A stretch of DNA of 64,000 bases from Triatoma infestans (lineage: Eukaryota > Arthropoda > Insecta > Hemiptera > Reduviidae), in NCBI GenBank assembly GCA_011037195.1, contig JAAEAF010000191.1:1-64000 (forward strand), given 5' to 3'. The notes beneath the pieces were generated by a model that saw only the letters and a program-made list of their open reading frames with translations, was not told the origin of the DNA and ran no database searches. Of the stretch, positions 1 to 10,949 are shown one piece after another. Within the stretch, counting starts at the first letter, position 1. Each line of letters begins with the position of its first letter. The position numbers and the translations under genes are program-made.

Positions 1-466
1 CCCTCCCCCAAAAGTGCCCTTCATTGCATTTTCCCGAAGAAATCTTTCAAATAAAAGTTGTAGCTCGTTGAATATGTGGTTGATATTTCAAGTTTAAAGA
101 AAATCGTCGGAGCCATTTTTTAGGAAAATCGCAAAAAAGTAAAAAATCCAACTAGTAAAGTGGTACTTCCGGTTGAGGAATTTTTACAGATAACGTAGTG
201 TCAGATCCCACGGTGATACTTAAACGGAATATCAAGTTTCGACTTTCTACGGTTTTTCGTTTTTGAGCTATGCTGTTCACATACATACATACCCACACAC
301 ATACGGACACACACACACACACACACACACACACCCAGACCATTTGCTAAAAACCACTTTTTTGGACTCTGGGGACCTCAAAATGGATATTTCCGGTGGA
401 AACTTAATATTGAAAATTTGACACGATTACAATACTTCCTCTTACTAGGAGTAAGAGAAAGTAAAA
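1..466 (-). mobile_element. Repeat family A, copy 1 (cut by window edge)
   Basis: This is a minus-oriented copy of a family seen many times in the window. The terminal block at 437-466 is a short hairpin, TTACTAGGAGTAA, next to GAAAGT. Inside is a CA microsatellite (308-334), then a segment related to CTCAAAAACGAAAAA, then CTTCCGGTTGAGGAA. No open frame longer than the microsatellite is present. The element is non-coding and non-autonomous. Confidence 0.7.
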
Positions 467-960
467 AACAAACAAACAAACAAAATACAATTAAGTTTTC
501 CATATATGATTTTCTAATATACACGAAGAATTTTCAATATATAAAAAATAATTTTATTAATTTTTGTAAATTTAATGTGGAAATTAAATAAAATAAAATT
601 AATAAAAATTAATTAAGACAAATTTTAATTTTTTTTTTTTTTCTTAATTGAATTTGTAGCCCTAGTTTATTATGGTCTCATATGTTTCTTTTCCCCCTTG
701 TTATTTTTAATTTTTCAATTAATAGCTGTGTGTAATTCAATATATACATATTTACTAAAAATATATACAGCCTTCCTAAAAATATCTTTTATGCAAAAAA
801 AAAAAAATATAAAAGTAGATAATATTGATGGGTTCTGGGCCACTTTTCTGCACAACATGGCGGCCAGCCCCCTCCCTATTCACTTATCCCCTCACCGACC
901 AATTAACTCCTCCAAAACCCTTTCCCACCCCCATCCACCATGCCCCTCTGCCCGTAGCAA
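467..960. other. AT-rich sequence with no gene seen
   Basis: A/T-rich sequence with homopolymer runs. Open frames here are short and low complexity, and I see no domain, RNA gene or clear repeat boundary. Confidence 0.5.
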
Positions 961-1300
961 TAGAGGGGGTAAACGAAGAAATCCCGAATAAAAGTGAGAG
1001 AAAAAAAAAAGGACAAGAAAGTGGTAAAATAGATTCAATGTAGAAAATATATATAATCATCTAATATTAAAAATAAATAATATATATTACAGTTGAAACA
1101 AATAAAAAGAAATGGTTTCGTAATAAATAAATGAATAAAAATTGAAATAAACTAGTTAAGAAGATTGTGTTTCACTACTGACTCATATTACACTTGAAAA
1201 CAATTGAAAGGTTCTAAGGTAGGATTTTGTTTTGGTTTTCATAACTAATTATTGCACACAAATAGAAACAACATTTATTCCTTCAAAATTAAAATAACCT
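961..1300 (+). repeat. Repeat family E, left arm of a large inverted pair
   Basis: The part from about 1042 to 1300 is matched in inverted orientation at 4013-4262 with small differences, for example the shared words AAAAAGAAATGGTTTCG and TTATTGCACACAAATA. The outer part, about 961-1050, is also matched in inverted orientation near 9405-9490 (words GGGTAAACGA and AATCCCGAATAAAA). It is non-coding. Confidence 0.65.
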
Positions 1301-1960
1301 GAAAGACAAATTCTTTTTACAAGACAAACTGAAATTAATAAAAAAGAGGACTAAAATAAAATAACCTCAACATACAGCTTCCTAAACTCTAATCTAATTA
1401 ACTAATGTTATTATTAATTCTTCAGTGATCACATAAAATACTATTCTCTTCTAATAAATCAGTATTAAATTAAATTAACGATCTTTCTTAGGGCCGGGTC
1501 GGCACCGAGTTGGTAGTATATTAGTTTTTTCACAAACAAGGACACCTGTTGTCGGGCTGTGATAGCTGCTCCGTTTTTAACCCCTTCCGGGGCTCCCTTC
1601 AGCTTCTTTTACGAAGGATCTCAAGAAGTAGCGTGCCAAAAAAAAAGCAAAATCCACTAGTGGCTCTAGGCCGTCACCAAACACTTCCACATTCCTCTCT
1701 ATAACCTGTTGCCTTCTTCCGCCAGTCTCCGCTAGAAGCGCTGTCCGTTTCTCTTCAGTCTTCTCTCTTCTCACCCGGGTTCACTCATTAAACTAACCGG
1801 CAAAAACAGACCTACCATACATTAAACAAAAATATCTTACTACGCATTAAATAAAACGTAATTTTATTTACTCCCGTTTCTCAGATAGCCAGCCTTCGTG
1901 AAAACAATCTTCCCAGAAAAGCTTGCTTGTGTACTATAGTTTCGCTGTTTTCTCTCCTAG
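1301..1960. other. No gene recognised; possible retroelement leader
   Basis: This stretch lies between the left inverted arm and an RTE fragment. A GC-richer block at 1495-1800 contains a 65-residue open frame on the minus strand that I do not recognise. It may be older transposon sequence. Confidence 0.3.
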
Positions 1961-3460
1961 TATATCTAGGAAATATGGCAGGCATTAAAAAGTGCAAAAA
2001 ATGGAAAATCTTTTGCCCGGGAGGCATAGCAGTGGAACTTCTGAAAGCGGGGGGCCAGCAGCAGTAAAAGCTTTAAAAAACTTATTTAATTCAATCCTGA
2101 GAGGTGATACTATCCCGGAGGATCTCAGGTCGGGGTAACTGTCTTCTATATATAAAAAAGGTGATAAAAGCTTATGTGAAAATTACAGGGGGATATGTGT
2201 ATGATTGTTAGGAAAAGTTCTTAAAAACAGATTAGAGGGAATATATAAAACTCCCGAAGAACAAAGTGGTTCAGGTGTGGGAAATCATGTACTGACAACA
2301 TATTTGTTATTAGGCTGATAGAAAAATGCAAAGAAAGGAAAAATGAGTTGCATTTGGCCTTTATTGATTTAGAAAAGGCATACGATGAAGTTCCCAGAGA
2401 AAGCATGTGGAGAGCTCTGCGCGAGATAGGAATAGAAGGGAGCCTCATTAGAGCTATACAGATAATCTATGAAGGGATTAAGAATAAGGTAAAACAGGGA
2501 ACAAACTTATCAAAAATGTTTCAAAGCTCTAGGGATTGAACAAGGATGCTGTCTGTCTCCCACTTTATTCAAAATATATTTGGAGGGGGTAATGAAGGAC
2601 TGTTTAAAGAAATGTAAAGGTATGGGTCTACCAATAGGTAACGATCATTTTTGTACCTTGTTTTTCGCGGATGATCAGGTGGTAGTGGTCCAGGATAGGG
2701 AAGATATGGAGTTAATGATGAGGAAATTGAAGGAATGCTACATAGCCTGAGGGATGAGGATAAATTAAAAAAAAAAAAACGGAATATATGGTCATAGAAG
2801 GGAATGAGGATGAGGATTTGTATGTTGAAGAGGATAAATGCAGGAAGATGAAATCCTTCAAATATTTGGGATCTGTTATGGATGAGGCGCGAGGATGTGA
2901 AGAAGAGGTGCTGGAAAGAAGTAAACAGGCCCGCAAGGCAATAAGAATGCTTCATCCGGTGCTGTGGAGCAAAACCCTTTCAAGTGAAAATAAAAGAAGA
3001 ATTGTTTATTCCATTATTGAAGGAATCCTCAAGTATGGACCTGAAACCTGGACCACTACTCAGAAGATACGTGCGAAGATGAACATGATAGAGATGGACT
3101 ACTGGAGACAATGTGTTTAAAAAACCAGAATGGATAAAGTAAAGAATATAGAGATAAGGAAGAAAATGGAAATAAATGAAACATTTGAGGAAAGAATAAA
3201 TAAAAGGAAATTGGTGTGGTATGGACACTTCAGAAGGATGCCTCCGGAAAGATGGCCAGAGAGGATTAGAGGATGGATCCCTCAGAGGAACACAAGAAGA
3301 GGCAGACCGGCATGAAGATGGGAGAAGGAGATAGAGGCGGAGATGGCCGATAGGAGTCTAGGGATGGAGATTGAAGAGACAGGAAGAGATAGAGAGAGGA
3401 AGTATCTGACGGCAATCCAAATGAAGAGAGACGCCGCTTAAGTAAGTAAGTATATCTAGA
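1961..3460 (+). pseudogene. RTE-type non-LTR retrotransposon remnant, RT domain to 3' end
   Basis: Reverse-transcriptase pieces occur in order. A degraded block near 2100-2210 reads like the KKGD-x-ENYRG motif. Then comes AFIDLEKAYDEVPRESMWRA (2348-2410), GCCLSPTLFKIYLEG (about 2546-2590), FFADDQVVVV (2660-2690) and SFKYLGSVMDEA. The C-terminal part contains WYGHFRRMPPERWPERIRGW and GRPA. Stops and frameshifts separate these blocks. The 3' end at about 3437-3455 is a run of TAAG units, the short tandem tail usual for RTE elements. This is a dead, 5'-truncated copy between the family E inverted arms. Confidence 0.85.
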
Positions 3461-3756
3461 CACCGCAACACCTGGTTTTTGTTTTGTTATTAATATTACC
3501 ATTTTTTTTTTAGGAACAAACTTCCTAATACTCCTGGCCATCGAAATTGATTAACTGTTCTCGGTAAACTCTTACTGTAGTTTTCCTTAATTTTCCGATT
3601 TTGAGGTTTAGCAGGTAAAACAGTCTTTGTCATTAACAATCTATCATACTTCTTTGTTTCTCTCTCTCACTATAATTCTATCTACTAACTGTCATTCTTC
3701 AGTTACTGGCAATTAGTACCAATTCATACCTATATCAATATTTGTACTTTCTCTGA

Positions 3757-3945
3757 ATCCAAAAAAGTGGTTTTTAGGAAATGGTCTATGTGTGTTCATG
3801 TATGTGTGTATGGTAACAGCATAACTCAAAAAGAAAATTCCCAGAATGTTCCAACTTGATATTCAGTTTGGGTATCACCATGGGGTCCGAGAGCACGTTA
3901 ACTGTTAAAATTCCTCAACCGGAAGTATCACTTTACTAAATGGTT
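3757..3945 (+). mobile_element. Repeat family A fragment
   Basis: The fragment matches the middle of family A: AAAAAAGTGGTTTTTAG, a degenerate TG microsatellite, ACAGCATAACTCAAAAA, then CCTCAACCGGAAGTA. Neither terminus is present. Confidence 0.7.
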
Positions 3946-4012
3946 TTAAATTATTTTAAGTTTTATTATTATTTTAAGTTTTAAAATTATTTTAAGGTTT
4001 TAATTATTTTAA

Positions 4013-4262
4013 GTTAGAAGGAATAAATGTTGTTTGTATTTGTGTGCAATAATTAGTTGTAAAAACCAAAAGAAAATCCTACCCTAGAACTTACAATTGT
4101 TTTCAGGTGTAATAGGAGTCAGTAGTAAACACAATCTTCTTAACTGGACTATTTCAATTTTTTTATTTATTTATTGCGAAACCATTTCTTTTTATCTGAA
4201 TCAACTATAAAATATATTATTTATTTTTCATATTAGATATTATATATTTTCTCAGGATGATG
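4013..4262 (-). repeat. Repeat family E, right inverted arm
   Basis: This segment is the reverse complement of 1042-1300 at high visible similarity. The two arms enclose about 2.7 kb that includes an RTE fragment and a family A fragment. Confidence 0.65.
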
Positions 4263-4329
4263 TAGGGGATAGACTTGAACACACAAAAATGTAAGCATAG
4301 CAATTAGATGATGGTAAACAATTAAACAA

Positions 4330-6252
4330 GAATCCCAGAGAATTTAAGTTCAAAGAAAAAAGAAAATGTAACGAAATGTACTATTTACACATACAATTGC
4401 AGAACACTAAAAGAAAATATTAAACTCGAACAATTATTAGAAGGAATGCAAAACGTAGAGAGGGATTTAATGGGATTATCAGAAGTAAGAAGAGATGGAG
4501 AGTAATGTGTAAATATTAACAATAATATAATATTCTATCATAACGGGAAAGGAGTGATGGGAGGTACAGGTTTCCTAATAAATAAAAATCAAGAGAAAAA
4601 TATTATTAGTTATAAATCATACAGTGAAAGAATATCAAAAATTATTTGGAAGTTAGAGCCTAAAGATAGAAAAAGAAGTAGATTAAAAATAATACAAGTA
4701 TACGTGCCCACCACAGCCTCTACAGAAGAAGAACTAGAAGAGTATTATGAGCATTTAAAGATGGCCCTAGATGAAGATGTTTGCAAGTATACCATCATAA
4801 TGGGGGATATGAATGCAAAAATTGGAAAGAATGAAGGTGAAAAAGCAACTGGCATGTTTAGTTATGGAGAAAGAAATGAAAGAGGTAAGTGTCTAGTTGA
4901 ATTTGTCGAAAGTAATAAGCTATTTATTATGAATACATTTTTTAAGAAAAAAGAATCAAGAAAATGGACTTGGATTAGCCCTGATGGCCAAACTAGAAAT
5001 GAAATAGATTTCTTTATAATAGAGAAAAAGGATATTGTACAAGATGTTGATGTGGACAACGGAATAAATATTGGTAGCGACCACAGGGCCATCAAAATGA
5101 TACTGAAACCTAGGATAGAGAAAAAGAAATGGGAATATAAACCACGATATTTGCGACAAAGTACTCAGATATTAAATAGCAAGAACTATGAAAGTATATT
5201 AAAAAAGAATTTGAAAATATATAGAAAGAGGGAAGATCAGGATGTCGAAAAACAGATAAAAGAACTAGAAGAAGCAATAAAGAAAACAACATGTGAAGTA
5301 ACCGAGGCCAGAGAAATCTGCAATAGACGGAAGATACTGAACGAAATAAAGAAACTACTAGAAAGAAGAAGAAGAAGATTAAAAAGAACAAGGAAGGCAA
5401 AAGTAGAATTTGCTGAAATATCTAAGCTCATCAGAGTTAAATGGAGAGAATGGTAAATGAAAAGAAACTTAATGAATTGAAAGAAACAATAGACTCAGGA
5501 AAAAGTGTGAAACAGTGCATCAGACAACAGCAAATAGGAACAAGTAAAATGATATCAATAAAGGACGCAAATGGAAGAGTGAGAAGAGAAATAAATGACA
5601 TAGCAGATGTAATCTGTGAATATTATAAAAATTTATATAGTACAGATTTGGGAGATAAAATAGAAGAAACTTCGTTACAAGTATGTTATATTGAAAATAA
5701 CTGGGAAGAGGAAAAGGGCTTCCACGATTCTTGGTCTGTTCTAAAGGAAGAAATTCATCATGTAGTACGCAACTTGAAAGAAGGCAAAGCAGGAGGAATC
5801 GATGGAATTACAAACGAAGAGATAAAGGCAGGAGGCAATGTTTTAGTAGGATTACTCTGTGAACTATTTAATACCTGCTTAACAACGAAAACAATACCAG
5901 AAATATGGAAGAAAGGAAAATTGATACTGTTGATTAAAAAGGGGGATAGGCAAGAAATAAAAAACTACAGACCAATAAATCTTCTTTCAGTTGTTTACAA
6001 AATATTTATAGCTGTAATCACTAACAGTATAGGCGCGACCCTGGAATCAGCCATAACACCAAACCAAACTGGATTTTAAAAAAAACCACTCGACAAATGA
6101 CAACATTTATTTATCCAGCAATTGATCAATCAGGAAATCAAAAGACTACAATTTCCCACTAATCCTGCTCTTCATTGATTTCGAAAAGGCTTTTGACCGT
6201 GTAAAAATATATGTTATACTGAAAACACTGAAAGATTCTAGGAATAGAAAAA
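4330..6252 (+). pseudogene. RTE-type retrotransposon, endonuclease and first half of RT
   Basis: The 5' part encodes an APE-type endonuclease: a degraded start with YNCRTLK (near 4395-4415), GLSEVRRDGE followed by an in-frame TAA at 4503, then VYVPTTAS, IIMGDMNAKIG, KWTWISPDG and GSDHRAIK, which are the catalytic blocks of that fold. From 5441 the RT begins, with GGIDGITNEEI, LLIKKGDRQEIKNYRPINLL and, after a frame break at 6080, LIDFEKAFDRV. The element stops at 6252 because another element is inserted there and resumes at 7989. A 300-codon frame remains for the endonuclease, so this copy is fairly recent but dead. Confidence 0.88.
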
Positions 6253-6266
6253 ATATACATGAACAT
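6253..6266. repeat. Target-site duplication, left copy
   Basis: ATATACATGAACAT, identical to 7975-7988 on the other side of the nested non-LTR element. Confidence 0.9.
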
Positions 6267-7974
6267 GTGTGGCTAACTTTCAAGTTAAATCTCAGCAAGG
6301 CTATTCAGAGTGTTTTCCAGTTCTCCGTGGGGTTTTGCAAGGGGATACTATATCCCCTTTGCTTTTCTCAATTTTCATCAATGACTTGGAAAATTATTTA
6401 CTAGGGAATAATTGTAATACAGTTAGTATTGACCATAAGACCGGCATTGCCACCCTTCTTTATGCTGATGACTTCGTAATGTTTTCTAATACGCTAGTGG
6501 ACGCCCAGAAAAAGTTAAATATTTTAAATAAATATTGTAATGAAAATTTATTACAAGTAAATATAGCTAAAACAAAGACGGTTATATTTGGGAAGGGTCC
6601 TGGTCGTTTGAAAAATGAAAGTCTCTTTTACGGAAAAACTAGAATTGAAATAACTAGTTCCCTCCGCTATTTAGGCATTATTATGTCAAACTCAGGAGTT
6701 TTTCATTTAACTTGTCAGGATATGATAACCAAATCAGCTATGGCAATTAACTCTGTAACTAAAATTATTTACAGCTCCAAATCGTCATCCTGGAACCTCA
6801 GGTTAACATTGTTCGACAGTCTAGTAAGATCCGTCTTGCTGTATTCCTGTGAAATATGGGCACTCAGATATTTAGAAAACCTGGAACTTATTCAAATGAA
6901 ATATTTTAAATCATTATTTTTCTGGCCAAAGCAAACTCCAAATTATATAGTCAGGAAGGAAACGGGTGTAATACCAATAAAATTTCATGTAGTCAAAATG
7001 GCTATTAAATGGTGGATCAAGATTCTGCTCATGTGCGGCAATAGATTACCACGCATATGTTTTAATAAATTAATTTCTCTGGATAACTCAAGTAATGCCA
7101 ATAGAGCAAAATTCAATTGGGTGAGTCAGCTACGAGAGATTATTGTTGGTATAGGTTACGAATGGCTGTGGAATGAGCAAGATGTCAATCTGATTATTAC
7201 CCATAAAAGCAACATGCTAAGGCAATATAGGAAGGCACTGTTGGAGGAGGATGTCTCTCGTGTGGCCGGTTCCACTTACAATTGTTTATATAAAAATATT
7301 TATTTTGTTAACTGTGTACAGCCGTACTTAAATTGGAACGTTCCGTTTGAAAGAAAAAGATTGATCAGTCAGTTGAGAGTATCACCTAGCAAGATGGTCA
7401 TCTTGTATTCAAACCGGACCACATACAGGTTAGACACCGAAGCACGGTGTCCAAAGTGTAATCACGAGGAAACGGAGACGCTCCAACATGTGTTTTTTGA
7501 GTGCCCATATTACACCACTCCAAGAGATAGATACCTGAATTGTATAACCGACAATAATATTACTTTAATATTAAACCCACAGAATGTTGATTACCTGAAT
7601 AAACTATTTTACTTTATTAAATCTTTTATTAGACTTAGATTTATTTCCGATAATTTGGTGTAATTATACTTTTCTGTCTGTTAAGCACGATTGTAATACT
7701 TAAGTTAAGTTTAGCCACATATTGAATTTTATTTTATTTTTAATATTAGTCTCCCAGGTATTCTTTTATTTTGTTTTTTGTTTAGTTTAATTCCAGTTTT
7801 CTTTACTTTTCACTTATTTGTTAGTTAGTTTAAAATAGGTATATACCTATGTTTGTGACTTTAGTAATGTTCTTTAATTATATTTGTATTATTATTATTA
7901 TTACTATGGTAAACCAACTCTACTGTAATTTTACTTCTGTAAATAAACAGTATAAAAAAAAAAAAAAAAAATAT
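6267..7974 (+). mobile_element. 5'-truncated non-LTR retrotransposon inserted into the RTE element
   Basis: A 464-codon frame (6269-7663) starts within an RT domain: LRGVLQGDTISPLLFSIFIN, then LLYADDFVMFSNTL, then SLRYLGIIMSNSG. It ends with a zinc-knuckle-like block, CPKCNHEETETLQHVFFECP. A 3' UTR ending in a poly(A) run (7955-7971) follows. The insertion is flanked by a 14-base duplication, ATATACATGAACAT, at 6253-6266 and 7975-7988, the hallmark of target-primed reverse transcription with 5' truncation. The RT looks like the Jockey/CR1/L2 group; I cannot fix the clade. The frame is intact to its stop, so the insertion is young. Confidence 0.9.
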
Positions 7975-7988
7975 ATATACATGAACAT
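7975..7988. repeat. Target-site duplication, right copy
   Basis: Second copy of ATATACATGAACAT, directly after the poly(A) run of the nested element. Confidence 0.9.
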
Positions 7989-8960
7989 ATTCGAATGTAT
8001 TTATGGAAAGGCCAAGTTGTTTTTTAAAATTGAAAATACTGGTCGAGAAATAGAGATAAAGAGGGGCCTAAGACAAGGCGACATACCATCTGCAAAAGTC
8101 TTCAATGTGATACTGGACGAAGCCTTTAGTAATCTGGAATGGCAGGGGAGAGGAGTAAGAGTAAATGGAGAATGGTTGAATGTCTTGAAATTTGCGGATG
8201 ATATTGTATTGATAGGGAAGAGCATATTGGAAATAAAAGCTATGTTAGAGACTTGGTTAGAGAGGTAACAAAAGTAGGTTTAGCAATAAATGGCAAGAAA
8301 ACAAAAATTATGTATTTAAATTGTAACGAAAATACTCAAATACTGAAAATAGGAGAAGAAGAGATAGAAAGTACTGATAGTTTTATTTACCTAGGGCAGA
8401 AAACCACAAAAGAAGGAGAATGGGAAGAAGTAGTTGGAAGATGTAGCTTAGGATGGTCAGCATTTAATAAATATAAACATCCGTTTCGATCCAAGGTGGA
8501 AATAGAGCATAAGGCAAAACTTTTTAAAACATGTGTGCTGCCAACTATTATATATGGTTGTGAAACATAGACCTTAAGTGCAAAAATAATAAAAAAACTA
8601 AGAGTGACTGTGAGGTCGATGGCAAGAATAATGATAGGAATAACTAGAAAGGATAAAAAAAAGAAACAGTGGATTACAGAACAGTCACTTCTGGTGGATG
8701 TCGGTAAAATAGTGACAGAAAGAAAATGGAACTGGGCAGGACACATAGTAAGAACAAAAGATGAGTGATGATCCAAAAAAAATTATAGAATGGTATCCCA
8801 GGGAAATGAAAAGGAAACGAGGAAGACCAACCCGCACCTAGGAAGAAGAGTTTAGAAAAGTTTGTGGGGGAATCACCTGGGTGAGAGTAGCTAGAGATAG
8901 AAGAGAATGGGAAAGGCTGAAATCCGTGTATTCAACAGTGTGGCTATATCAGGACTAATT
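7989..8960 (+). pseudogene. RTE-type retrotransposon, second half of RT and 3' part
   Basis: This is the continuation of the interrupted element. Its RT blocks are IKRGLRQGDIPSAKVFNVIL, VLKFADDIVLIG and DSFIYLGQKTT. After a frame break at 8243 and a stop at 8568 come CETxTLSAK-like and WNWAGHIVRTKDE, and GRPTRTxEEEFRK near 8821-8860. Several stops are present. The segments before and after the nested insertion align as one ORF once the insertion and one duplication are removed. Confidence 0.85.
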
Positions 8961-9394
8961 CAAGTTATTAAAACCAATCAGTGTAAAGTAAATGGGTGAT
9001 GATAAAATAAATGAGTGTAAAGAAATAATAAGGGAAATAAGAAAAAGTTATAAAAAAAATTCAATATATAAGAAATTTAAATGTATCCATGAAATTTAAT
9101 GCCAAATATGATTTGAGTGTAAATAGGAGTACAAATTAGTTCAATTAAAACAAAACTTAAAAATATAGATAATAACAGAAAAGAGAAAATTATTTTATTT
9201 TGCAAAAAGGGACTTAACTTTTTAATGTCTATTTTTTTACTTTATTGTTTATTTAACACATTTAACTAGATTATTAACAGCACTCCAACCTTTAGAGGTG
9301 CCACGGCTTAAAGCCAATTTGTTTATATATTATAATTGGGTAAAAAAAAAAAAAAAAGTCAATTTGTAAATCAAAACAATAAATGACTATTATA

Positions 9395-9500
9395 TTATAT
9401 ATTTTCTACTTGTCCTGTCCACTTTACCCCTTTCTTGGCCATTTTTTCTCTGATTTTATTCGGGATTTTGTCGTTTACCCTCTCTCTCCTCCACTCTCTC
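9395..9500 (-). repeat. Repeat family E, partial inverted copy
   Basis: Reverse complement matches about 961-1050, sharing GGGTAAACGA and ATCCCGAATAAAA. Non-coding. Confidence 0.5.
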
Positions 9501-9634
9501 TTGTTCTTGTTTGTTTACTAAAAAATGACGTGCGCCCAATTCGTCTAGGTTTCTTTTCTTGAAACCCAACCCTACTCCACTAAAGCTGGTGGCACTACGG
9601 CGCCATATAGAGGGTGTTACACAGGTTTTAGAAC

Positions 9635-9790
9635 AGTCTTAAAAAATGTATGATGTTGAAACTTGGTCTTACACGAAGATAAAAAACTAAAAAGGCTTCA
9701 GACTATCCAAAAAAGCTATGGAGAGAAATATGCTTGGATTTAATAGAAAAAGAAAGGATAATACATATGACGTAATAACAGTTCCTAAAA
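9635..9790 (+). pseudogene. Degraded RTE-type fragment
   Basis: Translation gives YDVETWSYTKI followed by KLWREICLDLIEKERI after a frameshift. This resembles the YGCETW...LQRxMERxMLGI stretch after the RT domain of RTE elements. Short and heavily mutated. Confidence 0.5.
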
Positions 9791-10376
9791 AAAATATAAT
9801 ATTTATTATCTACAACTTCAACTCAGAACCAATTTCAGAACAACTTCGAACTAGTTCCCAATGATGTAGTAAATACTTGATTTGAAAGACTTGGTTTGAA
9901 AAATGTAAGTAATGAATAATATAGCTTCTTTTTTTTAGGATGTTTACAAAGAATTGGCGGTGTTAAGTGACTTGATTTTGTTCAGAACTTCGTTAAAAGT
10001 GAAAATAAAGTGTCATGTAGTTTACTATAAATTATTTGTCCATTTTTAGGTTGAACTTTAAATACACACACACACACACACACAAAAGGTTTTGCTATTC
10101 CCCAATTCGTTTACCAACAATATTCTAATTTATGAGAGAAAATTAGTTAAAGATTATTTTGTCATAAATAATGTTTAAATCTCTGTCAAAATCTAGTGGA
10201 TGTCAACATTTTTAGACCCAAATATAGATAAAATGAGAGATGGATTTAAAAAAAATGATTTACTGATTATGTAAAATTATTCTTTTACAGCTGGAGTGAA
10301 AATTATTCATTTATTTGGCAGTAAGTCCATAACATTAACAACACACTACCTGTGAGCCCACTTATATTATTATATC

Positions 10377-10430
10377 AAACAATAATAATAATAGTAATAA
10401 TATCAATAATAATAATAATAATAATAATTG
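10377..10430 (+). repeat. (AAT)n microsatellite
   Basis: Imperfect run of AAT units in AT-rich sequence. Confidence 0.85.
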
Positions 10431-10609
10431 CATCAGTAGCAAATAATGGGACATATAGGAGCAGCAAATAGGATTTTTAACGTCGTTAAAAAGTGGATTT
10501 CTAAACCCGGAACTCAATAATCATCTGAGTCCTGAACATTGTCTATAAAAAGATAAATCAGATCCAGGGCAACAAATATAAGCTTTCTATGAATGTAAAA
10601 AGAAAAAAA

Positions 10610-10870
10610 ATAGACGAGACACAAAAGATGATAATAACATCTATCACGAAGTAATGCATCATAGATGAAACAGAACAGAGAAGGCTAGATTAGGCCATGT
10701 ACTACACAAAAGAACTACGCCACCCATTGCCCATTATTCGTAACAATTTGTGTAAACAGAAGTCTGAAGCGTTACAAGAAGAAAGTTAGTCTGCAGCAAA
10801 AGAAATGTAGTCGTCCAGAACAGGGGGATCAATGGATAAAAGAAGCTCAACAGGAAATAAACTTGAATAC
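10610..10870 (+). pseudogene. Possible degraded RTE 3' coding fragment
   Basis: One frame reads NRTEKARLGHVLHKR, which looks like the LGHVLRM block near the end of RTE-type ORFs, and another reads GGSMDKRSS further on. Stops are frequent. This is a weak call. Confidence 0.3.
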
Positions 10871-10949
10871 TGAACTTTCTAAACTCTGTTCATTGAATGA
10901 ACTTTCTGGATTGTGGTTGGGACTTAAATGTATCCTAGCATGGATAAGA

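Noticed and set aside
152..343. Valine/cysteine-repeat protein on the minus strand
   Set aside because: It is the translation of the CA microsatellite in a family A repeat.
4862..5431. Several minus-strand frames opposite the RTE endonuclease
   Set aside because: They are antisense shadows of the endonuclease coding sequence and have no domain of their own.
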